This document shows, one piece after another, positions 22,855 through 30,093 of a stretch of 34,460 bases of DNA. How positions within the stretch are numbered: position 1 is the first letter of the stretch; every line of letters starts with the position of its first letter. Source of the DNA: an uncultured Butyricicoccus sp. (GTDB lineage: Bacteria > Bacillota > Clostridia > Oscillospirales > Butyricicoccaceae); assembly GCA_910584935.1 (NCBI GenBank), contig CAJUDU010000006.1:1-34460 (forward strand). Reading direction: 5' to 3'. The notes beneath the pieces were generated by a model. The model was not told the origin of the DNA. It ran no database searches and was given only the letters and a program-made list of their open reading frames with translations. Made by a program: the position numbers and the translations under genes.

Positions 22855-24825
22855 TTATGATTGGGCAGGGATACGGCGTTTGAGTTTGGCATTTTGCCGG
22901 TCAACATGGGACTGTAATGCCATGGCTTTTAGGGTGCGGTAATATTTGGAACCGGTATCGGCTTGACCGCTTTGCTGCCCGGCGTGTTCATATTGCATGA
23001 GCATTTGATTGATTACAGAATCATATTCTACCAGCGTATTGCTGGCAAAACCGCTGCCAAAGTGGCGTGCGGCAGCAGCATTTTCAGAAAGCCCCTCGTT
23101 TGAAACCAGCGCATCAGCAGCTTGCTTAGAGCCTTTTAGCATATCACGTCTGCGGGCAGCGTTGGTACGGTCAGCATCCGATAAGGTTTGCTGGAAATCT
23201 TCCGGGATATCAGCAGGTATGGTTTGCTCGCTGTTGCCGCCAGCGGCAATATCAAGAAATGCAATCATATCCGCCATCTTTAAATCTTTGAATTTTTGCC
23301 CAAAAGTATGCCGTTCGTCATCGTTTTGGAATTTCTGCGCGGCATAAGCAAGTGCGGTATCCCTGCCGGCAACTTCTTTCCGCTGCGAAAGATATTGGAA
23401 AAGTTTATCCCCTCCAGCATAGCCCAAACGGTCTCTATGATATGCCCCTAAAGTCTGCGTTCCGCCTTTTTGGTCAGCAATCTGTGTGGTTTTTGCGGTT
23501 GGCAGCGCTTGGTTTAATGCCATCAAGCGTTCAGCCCGTTCGTTGCGTCGTGCGGCGAGGTCGGTGCTGCCTTTTTCGGCGGAAAGGCTTAATTCTGTAT
23601 TCTGATATGCTTCCCCATTGGCAACATGGGTCAGCTCATGGAGCGTTGTGCCCATTGCGTCATTGCCGGAAGTACCATGCACCCGACTGTGAATATGATA
23701 ATGGTGTGCGCCTTCAAAACCGGGAGAACCCGGGTCAAAACTGACAATCGCGCCGGAACCTGTGCTGGTTGGCTGATAAGTCGGGGCAGACGCACCAGCG
23801 GCGTTTTGATCCGCAAGCACACCGGCAACAACCATCTGCAATGCGGGGGAATAACCCGAATCCGGCTGATAAACATCTTTCAAAGAAGAGAAAATCCTGG
23901 TTGACGCCTCGATATAATTGTTTTTTTCGTCATTTGACAGGCTATTTATGCCAACGGGATTTTGGGCGGCTGTGATAAGTGCATCCGTATTCTGGTCTGC
24001 GTGTGCGGCAGTGCCGCCCTTCATGGAAAGCTGATATAAGATATCTTCGGCATGTGCGGTACGCCCTTTATGGAGGGCTGTTTCATCGGTGCTGTTTTTA
24101 TTGATATAAGCCATAGCGGCATCCATCAGCGCCATTTCCGCTTCGGGGTTTTCGCTGCTGGCGTTATATCGTGAAATTAATCCCTGAAACGCTTGGTAAT
24201 CACTGCCTTTTCGATAAGCCCACTTGTCAAACTGCATTTTTTCAGCATCAATTTGGTGCCCCTGCGGTGTGGCTGGCTGTTGAGGCGCAGTATCCTGATT
24301 CTTTTTCGCTTGCATAGGGCCGGCGGCGCTGGCAGCGGATATATCCGAAATCGCGCCCACAGGCGCGGCGGATATGGGCTGCCCTATGGCAGCCAGTATC
24401 CCTTCATGGTCAGCACGGGTTTCCAGCGCATGGCTTTGCAAAAATCCATGCCCAGAAACTTCGCCGCGTGCCTGGGATACCGCATGGCTGATTTCATGCC
24501 CTAAAAGAGCCTTTCCGCCCATGCTGGCAAAGTCCAGCTTGCCGGGGGCAAATGCAATGCGGCTGCCCTGTGTAATGGCTTCCGCGCCTGCGTCAGCCAC
24601 TGCCTGGCTTTCGTAAAGCTGAATGCCGGATAAATCCGTACCAAAGGAAGATTCCATCCGGGCGCGCAGCGCCTCAGGCAGGTCAATTTTATGGCCAAGC
24701 ATATCCGGAGTTGGAGCGGTGGTACCTGCCCGCAGGGCATTCATTGCAGGCGCTTGTGCCAAAGGCGTTGGCGTTTGCACATCTGTTTGTGGGGTGGCCT
24801 GTGGTTTCTTTTGATATGTCTGCAT
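22855..24825 (-). CDS. DUF4157 eCIS effector 2 with second zincin-like motif
   Basis: This 656-residue protein has the same N-terminal module as its neighbour (1-175, DUF4157 with HEISH at 110-114) and a different C-terminal region of about 480 residues. The latter contains TTLHELTHVANGE (HExxH at 396-400), preceded by a His-rich strand AHHYHIHSRVHG, which suggests a second, probably active zinc metallopeptidase domain. A helical tail (NERAERLMALNQ, then many Lys/Arg/Gln) ends in KLKRRIPAQS. The gene lies 15 bases after the GNAT-like stop, with GATGAGG before the ATG, in the order GNAT, effector 2, effector 1. The proposed role, a protease payload of the contractile particle, is inferred from domain and locus. 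Confidence 0.85.
   Translation of the reverse strand: MQTYQKKPQATPQTDVQTPTPLAQAPAMNALRAGTTAPTPDMLGHKIDLPEALRARMESSFGTDLSGIQLYESQAVADAGAEAITQGSRIAFAPGKLDFASMGGKALLGHEISHAVSQARGEVSGHGFLQSHALETRADHEGILAAIGQPISAAPVGAISDISAASAAGPMQAKKNQDTAPQQPATPQGHQIDAEKMQFDKWAYRKGSDYQAFQGLISRYNASSENPEAEMALMDAAMAYINKNSTDETALHKGRTAHAEDILYQLSMKGGTAAHADQNTDALITAAQNPVGINSLSNDEKNNYIEASTRIFSSLKDVYQPDSGYSPALQMVVAGVLADQNAAGASAPTYQPTSTGSGAIVSFDPGSPGFEGAHHYHIHSRVHGTSGNDAMGTTLHELTHVANGEAYQNTELSLSAEKGSTDLAARRNERAERLMALNQALPTAKTTQIADQKGGTQTLGAYHRDRLGYAGGDKLFQYLSQRKEVAGRDTALAYAAQKFQNDDERHTFGQKFKDLKMADMIAFLDIAAGGNSEQTIPADIPEDFQQTLSDADRTNAARRRDMLKGSKQAADALVSNEGLSENAAAARHFGSGFASNTLVEYDSVINQMLMQYEHAGQQSGQADTGSKYYRTLKAMALQSHVDRQNAKLKRRIPAQS
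24301..24825 (-). repeat. Shared N-terminal module copy B
   Basis: This is the second copy of the effector module, encoding residues 1-175 of effector 2, matching 22314-22838. Similarity stops abruptly after the MQAKK codons, marking a clean joint between the constant and variable parts. Confidence 0.9.
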
Positions 24826-24840
24826 AAAAAAACAACCTCA

Positions 24841-25716
24841 TCATTCATGCACCAGTGATGACAATGCAATCACGGCGGTATGTTCAGTGTATTCCGTATA
24901 TTGTCCGCCGGAAAGCCGCTGCACCAGCGCACGGGATTCCGGGGTCACTGTCGCTGTATAAAATGGGAAATCTCCACCAAACCGGTAAAAAGAAAGATGG
25001 ATGAGCGCCCGCACAAGCGCGAGAATGCTGACCGGTGCGGCGCAGGGCAGGCGCACTGTTGCCACTTGGGCGCAGCCACCATCTGGGCTTTCCCCAGCAA
25101 GCGTATAAGCCGTAATGCGTCCATTTTCCACCCAGGCAAGCGACATATCCGCGGTAACGCGGCTATGGCAGGCGTTCCATTTCAAATAATCTGGGATATC
25201 AGGTTCTTTGGCAAGGGCATCCAGCAGTTCGGGGGATAGGTCACAGAATCGCTGCACAGCAGGCGCAGGGCGGAACGTGGGGCGGAAAGCAGCTCGGACA
25301 AGCGGCATATCATGGAATTGGGTGCTGTCCATGCGAAATGCCTGTTCGGAAACGGTATAAGGCACCGCGCCGCAGGCGCGGAATAGCTTATCCATAGCGG
25401 TAAGCGACTGCCCTTCCAGCACATAATTTGCGGTAAGCTGTCGCGCACCGCGTGCGGCGCATCCTTGTATTAGGGCATCCAGCAGCAACCTGGCAGCGCC
25501 CTGCCCCCGGATGGCAGGGTCAATAAACAGGCTTAACAGCACCGCTTCCCCTGCCCGCATTTGGACACAGCCAGCCCCGGCAGCATACGCCCCGGATACC
25601 ACGCCAAGCGCAAGGACAGACGGGTCACCGGCTGTGATGCAGTCTGCTGCCGCAGGCAGCAAATATTGTGAAAATGGGCTGCCTGCTTCAATGGGGCATA
25701 AGGAAAAAAGCGGCAT
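24841..25716 (-). CDS. GNAT-family acetyltransferase-like protein
   Basis: This 291-residue protein has an N-terminal GNAT domain with the acetyl-CoA-binding motif LFIDPAIRGQGAARLLLDAL (R-G-Q-G-A-A at 70-75) and an equally long C-terminal half that may be a second, degenerate GNAT fold (SPDGGCAQVATVRLPC, FYTATVTPESRALVQRL). It is the first gene of the minus-strand effector operon, with GGAGG seven bases before the ATG and only 15 bases separating it from effector 2. It might acetylate effectors or another partner, or protect the producer; the sequence does not decide. The class is confident, the substrate unknown. Confidence 0.75.
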   Translation of the reverse strand: MPLFSLCPIEAGSPFSQYLLPAAADCITAGDPSVLALGVVSGAYAAGAGCVQMRAGEAVLLSLFIDPAIRGQGAARLLLDALIQGCAARGARQLTANYVLEGQSLTAMDKLFRACGAVPYTVSEQAFRMDSTQFHDMPLVRAAFRPTFRPAPAVQRFCDLSPELLDALAKEPDIPDYLKWNACHSRVTADMSLAWVENGRITAYTLAGESPDGGCAQVATVRLPCAAPVSILALVRALIHLSFYRFGGDFPFYTATVTPESRALVQRLSGGQYTEYTEHTAVIALSSLVHE

Positions 25717-25791
25717 AAAAACACCTCCGCCATGGCATCGATAAAGGGGTCCTTTTGTGCCATGGATTTGGAATCATTGGGTTCTGACATC

Positions 25792-25800
25792 ATTATAGCA
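25792..25800 (-). promoter_or_regulatory. Extended -10 promoter of effector operon
   Basis: The minus strand reads TGC-TATAAT (25800-25792), a perfect -10 hexamer with an extended TGn element, which reduces the need for a -35 box. Transcription would begin near 25785 and leave a leader of about 70 bases before the GNAT-like gene at 25716. Confidence 0.5.
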
Positions 25801-25954
25801 TGGATGATTTTTTGGCAGTTTTGCAAGTTGTGTTGTTTTGGGAGTGTTTGTGAAAAAACGCTTAAAAATCAGAAAAAATTCAGGTAAAATCAAAATCGGT
25901 ACAGGCAACCTGTTTGAATTTCCGGATTTGTTGGGAGGGCAAGAAGGGTTAGCA

Positions 25955-26344
25955 ATGAAGCTGGCAGTATGCGGTGCGTCAAGCAGCGAAAAAGAACAGC
26001 TATGCGGCTGGATTATGCAGTATTGCAGGCTTTACCGCCTGCCTGTGGATATTGTATGCGTTGACAGCAGAGAAAAGCTGAAAGCATATCCACCTGGCAC
26101 ATTTCAAATTGTCTTTACCGCTTTTGGCGGGGCAGGCGGTTTTCTGACAGCCCGTGCCCTGCGCGAACAGGATAGAAACTGCCGGATTGTACTGGTTGAT
26201 GATGATGCACGGTTTGCTGTGCAGGGCGTACAGATGCACTTCAGCAATTTGCTGGTACGTCCAATCCGCTTCCCAGCGGTCGCGGAAAGTATGCGGCTTG
26301 CTTTGGCGCCACTGCCAGGGCGTTATTTGGGGGAACGGGTATGA
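25955..26344 (+). CDS. Stand-alone receiver-like protein
   Basis: This 129-residue protein has a receiver-like fold (MKLAVCGASSSEKEQLCGWI, VDIVCVDSREKL, IVLVDDDARFAVQG, LLVRPIRF) and no output domain. The central strand, where the phospho-Asp should be, reads QIVFTAFGG, so it is probably not phosphorylated. It looks like the N-terminal half of the degenerate LytTR regulators at 4904 and 19948. ATG 25955 has AAGGG upstream; a longer in-frame start at 25838 reads through a Lys-rich unlikely N-terminus. It overlaps the next gene by ATGA and heads the plus-strand eCIS gene series. It may act by binding another regulator. Confidence 0.65.
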   Translation: MKLAVCGASSSEKEQLCGWIMQYCRLYRLPVDIVCVDSREKLKAYPPGTFQIVFTAFGGAGGFLTARALREQDRNCRIVLVDDDARFAVQGVQMHFSNLLVRPIRFPAVAESMRLALAPLPGRYLGERV

Positions 26345-27330
26345 TAAAACAGCAGTTGGCAGCAAAACGCAGACAACAACAGCCTTTGCCGCAGGCGCAG
26401 GCTGTGCGCCAGCAGATTGCCTGGGCAGCTGGCAGCGAGGTTTTTGACAACCGTGACCCTTTGTACCATGTTACTGAGGATTTTCATCAGACATTTGATG
26501 CGATTGGGCAGCGCCATGCCGCAGCGCTTGCGGGCGAAACCGTTGGCGGTTTCCAGCCCGCCGGGATGGAGCGGCAAGCGGTACAGCCTGACCAAACCGA
26601 TGCCCGACAGTTATACCAAACACGTGACCCAGCCAAACAGGATATGGTGCGGCGTTTTTCTGAAACCGCGTTTCAGCGCGGTACATTATCTGGTGCAGTG
26701 ATGCGGGGCACAGGAAAAATGATGTTGATATCCTGCTTAAAACGCACTGTTGGGCAGTCCGAACCAACCAAAGAACAACAGCGCCGTCTATTTGAAGGCA
26801 GTTCCCAGCAGCGGAATGCCGCAAACCATACACCGGATACGATAGTATTCAACCGGGGATTTGTATGTAGCGCTGTGGGACTTGTAGTCGATACCCTGCG
26901 GGATGCGCGGCGGGTTGTGGATTCCATAGCAAACCTTGCCACGGGCAAAAGCAATATGGGCAATGCTGGCGGCGCGGAAACGCTGCAAAAGATGTATCCA
27001 TTTTTAGATACGAGCCGGGAACAGGGATTGTTTACGGAATATGCCGCCCGCTTGCGGGATTGCACAGACCCGACAGAACGCGCATTGCTGCAAAATGCAC
27101 AGGTGCGTGTGCAGGCGTTAAAGCACAAAAAAGAACAAATGAAGCAGGAATTTATCAATAAACTGCGGTTGATTTCTGACCGCGCAGCAGAGGCGCAGAC
27201 ATTATTTGAAGCGTCTGGCCTGCCGGATGAACTGGCAGAAATGCTGGCAGAAGGGACAGCTGTGGACGATGGTGATATACCGGAACCGGAAGGCGGTGAG
27301 CAGGATGCCCCACCAAACAGCGAAGACTGA
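26341..27330 (+). CDS. Unknown protein of the eCIS locus
   Basis: This 329-residue hydrophilic protein is not recognised. It opens with a Gln/Arg-rich stretch (QQLAAKRRQQQPLPQAQ), has a central globular part (EDFHQTFDAIGQRH, FQRGTLSGAVMRGTGKMML), a long charged helix likely to form a coiled coil (around ALKHKKEQMKQEFINKLR) and an acidic tail (DDGDIPEPEGGEQD). There is no signal peptide or membrane segment. It overlaps the receiver-like gene by ATGA and the next ORF by 26 bases, so it is translated within the eCIS operon. An assembly, scaffold or loading role is possible but unsupported. Confidence 0.7.
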   Translation: MIKQQLAAKRRQQQPLPQAQAVRQQIAWAAGSEVFDNRDPLYHVTEDFHQTFDAIGQRHAAALAGETVGGFQPAGMERQAVQPDQTDARQLYQTRDPAKQDMVRRFSETAFQRGTLSGAVMRGTGKMMLISCLKRTVGQSEPTKEQQRRLFEGSSQQRNAANHTPDTIVFNRGFVCSAVGLVVDTLRDARRVVDSIANLATGKSNMGNAGGAETLQKMYPFLDTSREQGLFTEYAARLRDCTDPTERALLQNAQVRVQALKHKKEQMKQEFINKLRLISDRAAEAQTLFEASGLPDELAEMLAEGTAVDDGDIPEPEGGEQDAPPNSED

Positions 27331-27739
27331 AAACCAAGGACAAAGGAATCAGGCGCCATTCCAGCGGCAGCAGGATGCCCGCCTGCCGCAGGCAGGCGGG
27401 CTGTTGGCGGACAGCAATATGCTGTCCGCCATAATAGCGGCAGTGCAGGCGGGTGTATCACCCGCCGAATTGCCTCCAGAGCAGCTTTCGCTGCTTGCCG
27501 GGCTTGCCGGCAATGATGCCGCCGCATCGCTGGCGCAGGCAGGGCAGCGGAACGCTGCCCCTGCCGGCAGCATTTCGCTGCCGGCAGGCGCCTTACAGGC
27601 GCCGCCTGCGCCAGCCGGAACGGCAAGGCTCTGCCTTGCCGTTCCGCCGCAGGGCTTTGCAGCGCTTCCTATCTTGGAAGCACCGCCAGCCAGCCCTGCG
27701 GCACTCCCCGAGGGAGGTGGGCATTTTGCAGGAGGATGA
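27305..27739 (+). CDS. Pro/Ala-rich ORF built on a hairpin array
   Basis: This 144-residue frame begins at ATG 27305 inside the previous gene. It is open across what would otherwise be a gap of nearly 400 bases. Its product is Ala/Pro/Gly/Leu-rich: a Gln-rich start (ENQGQRNQAPFQRQQDAR), a short helical part (NMLSAIIAAVQAGVSPAEL) and a Pro-rich tail (APPASPAALPEGGG). Most of the coding DNA consists of successive perfect inverted repeats, listed in the repeat entry. It could be a real linker-like eCIS protein or an incidental frame over structured DNA. The opposite strand is also open here, as expected from GC-rich palindromes. Confidence 0.45.
   Translation: MPHQTAKTENQGQRNQAPFQRQQDARLPQAGGLLADSNMLSAIIAAVQAGVSPAELPPEQLSLLAGLAGNDAAASLAQAGQRNAAPAGSISLPAGALQAPPAPAGTARLCLAVPPQGFAALPILEAPPASPAALPEGGGHFAGG
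27377..27646. repeat. Array of nine consecutive inverted repeats
   Basis: Stems (left arm / right arm) are: 27377-27387/27391-27401 (11 bp); 27406-27415/27421-27430 (10 bp); 27448-27455/27459-27466 (8); 27480-27485/27490-27495 (6); 27495-27501/27507-27513 (7); 27538-27549/27553-27565 (12, one bulge); 27561-27570/27578-27587 (10); 27587-27593/27597-27603 (7); 27616-27629/27633-27646 (14). Loops are 3-7 bases. Arm sequences differ from one hairpin to the next, so this is not one repeat family. Nearly the whole stretch can fold into back-to-back stems. Confidence 0.85.
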
Positions 27740-28124
27740 ATGCAAAGCATTGCTGCAAAACCTGCTGGAAAACAGCGGCATTACCTGGCAGCAGGATTGG
27801 CACTGGATTAGATTCCGGTTTCAGTCGGGCGGCATGGTCTGGGAAACAGCCTGCCGCTGTGAAAAAGGCGGCGTAACCGCCTTTGGACGTTATCCTTTTG
27901 CTGCCGCAGCGCGGCAAGCCGCGTTGGAAGCGTGCAGCAGTATCAATAGCTGCCTGCGTCAAGGCAGCTTGTTTTTAGTCGATGGCGCACCCGTGCTGCG
28001 CACCTATGCCAGCCTAAATGACCCTTATGGCGCAGCTGATGCCCTTGCCAGTATGCTGGAATATAATGCTGCCGCTATTGTCCAGTTTTGGGGCAAAATG
28101 CAGGCGGCTTGCCACGGCAGGTAA
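27726..28124 (+). CDS. YbjN/CesT-like small protein
   Basis: This protein of about 132 residues has a pattern close to the YbjN family, which shares the type III secretion chaperone (CesT) fold. It has an N-terminal helix (CKALLQNLLENSG), antiparallel strands, an ALEACSSINSCL helix, the strand QGSLFLVDGAPVLRTYASL, and a C-terminal helix (ADALASMLEYNAAAIVQFWGKM). TTG 27726 lies 8 bases after GGGAGG (27712-27717); GTG 27717 is also in frame but overlaps that site. It immediately precedes the sheath gene region. If the fold is right, it may hold eCIS cargo or a structural subunit before assembly. This rests on remembered pattern, not a search. Confidence 0.55.
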   Translation: MQEDECKALLQNLLENSGITWQQDWHWIRFRFQSGGMVWETACRCEKGGVTAFGRYPFAAAARQAALEACSSINSCLRQGSLFLVDGAPVLRTYASLNDPYGAADALASMLEYNAAAIVQFWGKMQAACHGR

Positions 28125-28144
28125 AAAATCTCTGGATGCAATCT

Positions 28145-28163
28145 CCTGCGCCAGGTGCGCAGG
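28145..28163 (+). promoter_or_regulatory. Intergenic hairpin upstream of sheath
   Basis: CCTGCGC (28145-28151) pairs with GCGCAGG (28157-28163) over a 5-base loop. A T8 run lies about 20 bases further on, too far for a standard terminator. It could act as a processing or partial termination site between the chaperone-like gene and the sheath gene. Confidence 0.3.
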
Positions 28164-28193
28164 GGAAGGACATATAAGATTTCTTTTTTTTAG

Positions 28194-28255
28194 AAAGGAG
28201 GGGAGCTTCACGACCTGGCCCCCAGCCACGACATATGGCGTGAAGCAAAAACATG
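28194..28255 (+). promoter_or_regulatory. Ribosome binding site bridged by a hairpin
   Basis: The only strong Shine-Dalgarno for the sheath gene, AAAGGAGGGGA, is at 28194-28204, nearly 50 bases before ATG 28253. Between them GCTTCACG (28205-28212) pairs perfectly with CGTGAAGC (28239-28246). The loop contains a further CTGG/CCAG stem. Removing the folded segment leaves 7 bases (A plus AAAAAC) between GGAGGGG and the ATG, the ideal spacing. Structure-bridged initiation is inferred from this geometry. Confidence 0.6.
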
Positions 28256-30061
28256 GCAGAATATTTATCCCCAGGTGTGTATGTAGAGGAATTTGATTCA
28301 GGGGCAACCCCCATGCAGGGCGTCAGCACCAGCACGGCAGGGTTTGTCGGCCTTGCGGAACGCGGGCCTGTGGTTGGTCAGCCTCAGCTTGTGACCAGCT
28401 TTGCCGATTATCTCCGGATGTATGGCGGTTATCTCAGCAGTGCGCGCTATGGCGGCGCACGTTACCTGCCCTATGCGGTGGAACAGTTCTTTGCCAATGG
28501 CGGCGCACGCGCTTATATTATGCGCGCCGTGCCGGGCGATGCCCGTGCGGCACGCCTGACAACAGGCGTATTGCAGATTACCGCAGCAAGCCCCGGCGCA
28601 TGGGCAGAAAAAATGCGTGTTACTGTTCTCCCTTCCAGCAAAGCAAAAACCCAGGTTTATGCGGTAAATAGCGCAGATTTGACACTGAAAAATGCGGATG
28701 GCTTCCATGAAGGCGATATCGTAGAGTTGTTTGATGGGCGCACCGCAGGATATGCCTGCATTAAATCCGTGCTGGACAATGTGATTACGTTGGATGCCCC
28801 CTGCACCATGGCGGTTGCAGACACTAAAGTTGGCACAGATAAATATATCCGCACCTGTGAAATCACCATTTTAGCGCGTTTGGATGATACAGTAGAAACG
28901 TTTGAAAACTTGTCCCTCCAGCCCGAAGCGCTTAATTATGCGCCAGTGCGCACCGCAAAAAGTGAGTTAATCCGGGTAGAAATCGTACCGGCACGGGCAT
29001 CAGCGCCTGCACCAGCGCCCGCTCCTGCCCCCAAGGATGACGGCAAAAAGGATGACAAGGATAAAAAAGATGCGCCCGCCCCTGCGCCAGTGGCAGCGCC
29101 AGCCAAGCCAGGCGTAACCCCATATGAGCAGTGCGGTGGCACAGGCAAAGAAATGGTATTGACTTTAACAGGCGGCAGCGATGGCTCGGTACAAAATGTC
29201 ACCGCAGACGCATATATCGGCACAGATGAAGGTCCCGGTAAACGCACTGGCTTACAGGCATTTTTAGAAAACAGCACAGTATCGGTTATGGCAATCCCAG
29301 GCGTGACCGCGCCAGAAGTACAGGCGGCGCTCATTGGCTTTTGTGAAAACCGGAAGAGCTGCTTTGCCATTTTGGATGTGCCGATGGACATGAAAAAGAC
29401 CAATGATGTCGCCACATTCCGTGATATGTATGATTCCACTTATGCGGCAATGTATCACCCATGGCTGCAAATGTTTGACGCGGGTGCAAAACGTACTGAT
29501 TTCTTCCCGCCGTCCGGCGCGATGGCTGGCATTTATGCTCGCAGTGATAACAGCCGCGGCGTGCATAAAGCACCGGCAAATGAAGTGGTACGTGGCTGCA
29601 CTGGGCTTTCCTGCAACTATAATACCGGTGAACAGGATATCCTCAATCCGCTTGGCGTCAACCTAATCCGCGCACTGCCTGGACAAGGCATCCGCGTATG
29701 GGGCGCACGCACCATCAGTTCCAATGGACTGTGGAAATACTTAAACGTCCGCCGGTTATTTATTTATATCGAAGAAACCATTAAAAATAGCACAGGCTGG
29801 GTTGTTTTTGAACCAAACAGTGAAACATTATGGAGTCGTGTTACTCGCACCATTGAAACCTTCCTGGCAACTTGCTGGCGGGATGGCGCACTTGCTGGTT
29901 CCAGTCCAGACCAGGCATTCTTTGTCGAATGCGGTCCCACAACCATGACGCAGGACGATATTGACAATGGCCGCCTCATCTGCCAGATTGGGATTGCGCC
30001 GGTCAAACCCGCTGAATTTGTAATCTTCCGCATTACGCAGAAGACCGCTTCCGGTGAATAA
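28253..30061 (+). CDS. eCIS contractile tail sheath protein
   Basis: This 602-residue sheath subunit is of the Afp/PVC/phage-tail type. It has the characteristic start EYLSPGVYVEE, a STAGFVGLAERGP segment, an FFANGGARAY motif, and a C-terminal block RVWGARTISSNGLWKYLNVRRL, IEETIKNSTGWVVFEPN and FFVECGPTTM that interlocks subunits around the tube. It powers particle contraction. Residues about 248-287 are a Pro/Ala-rich linker around KDDGKKDDKDKKDA, an insertion probably exposed on the particle surface. Together with three tube proteins, DUF4157 cargo and no capsid or lysis genes, it marks an eCIS rather than a prophage. Confidence 0.95.
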   Translation: MAEYLSPGVYVEEFDSGATPMQGVSTSTAGFVGLAERGPVVGQPQLVTSFADYLRMYGGYLSSARYGGARYLPYAVEQFFANGGARAYIMRAVPGDARAARLTTGVLQITAASPGAWAEKMRVTVLPSSKAKTQVYAVNSADLTLKNADGFHEGDIVELFDGRTAGYACIKSVLDNVITLDAPCTMAVADTKVGTDKYIRTCEITILARLDDTVETFENLSLQPEALNYAPVRTAKSELIRVEIVPARASAPAPAPAPAPKDDGKKDDKDKKDAPAPAPVAAPAKPGVTPYEQCGGTGKEMVLTLTGGSDGSVQNVTADAYIGTDEGPGKRTGLQAFLENSTVSVMAIPGVTAPEVQAALIGFCENRKSCFAILDVPMDMKKTNDVATFRDMYDSTYAAMYHPWLQMFDAGAKRTDFFPPSGAMAGIYARSDNSRGVHKAPANEVVRGCTGLSCNYNTGEQDILNPLGVNLIRALPGQGIRVWGARTISSNGLWKYLNVRRLFIYIEETIKNSTGWVVFEPNSETLWSRVTRTIETFLATCWRDGALAGSSPDQAFFVECGPTTMTQDDIDNGRLICQIGIAPVKPAEFVIFRITQKTASGE

Positions 30062-30093
30062 CGCAGATTTCTGGCAGAAAGGACGAAGTATAA

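Noticed and set aside
26673..27750. Open minus-strand frames opposite the unknown protein and the hairpin array
   Set aside because: They are Cys/Arg/Ala-rich shadow translations of GC-rich DNA without ribosome binding sites, antisense to a well-organised operon.
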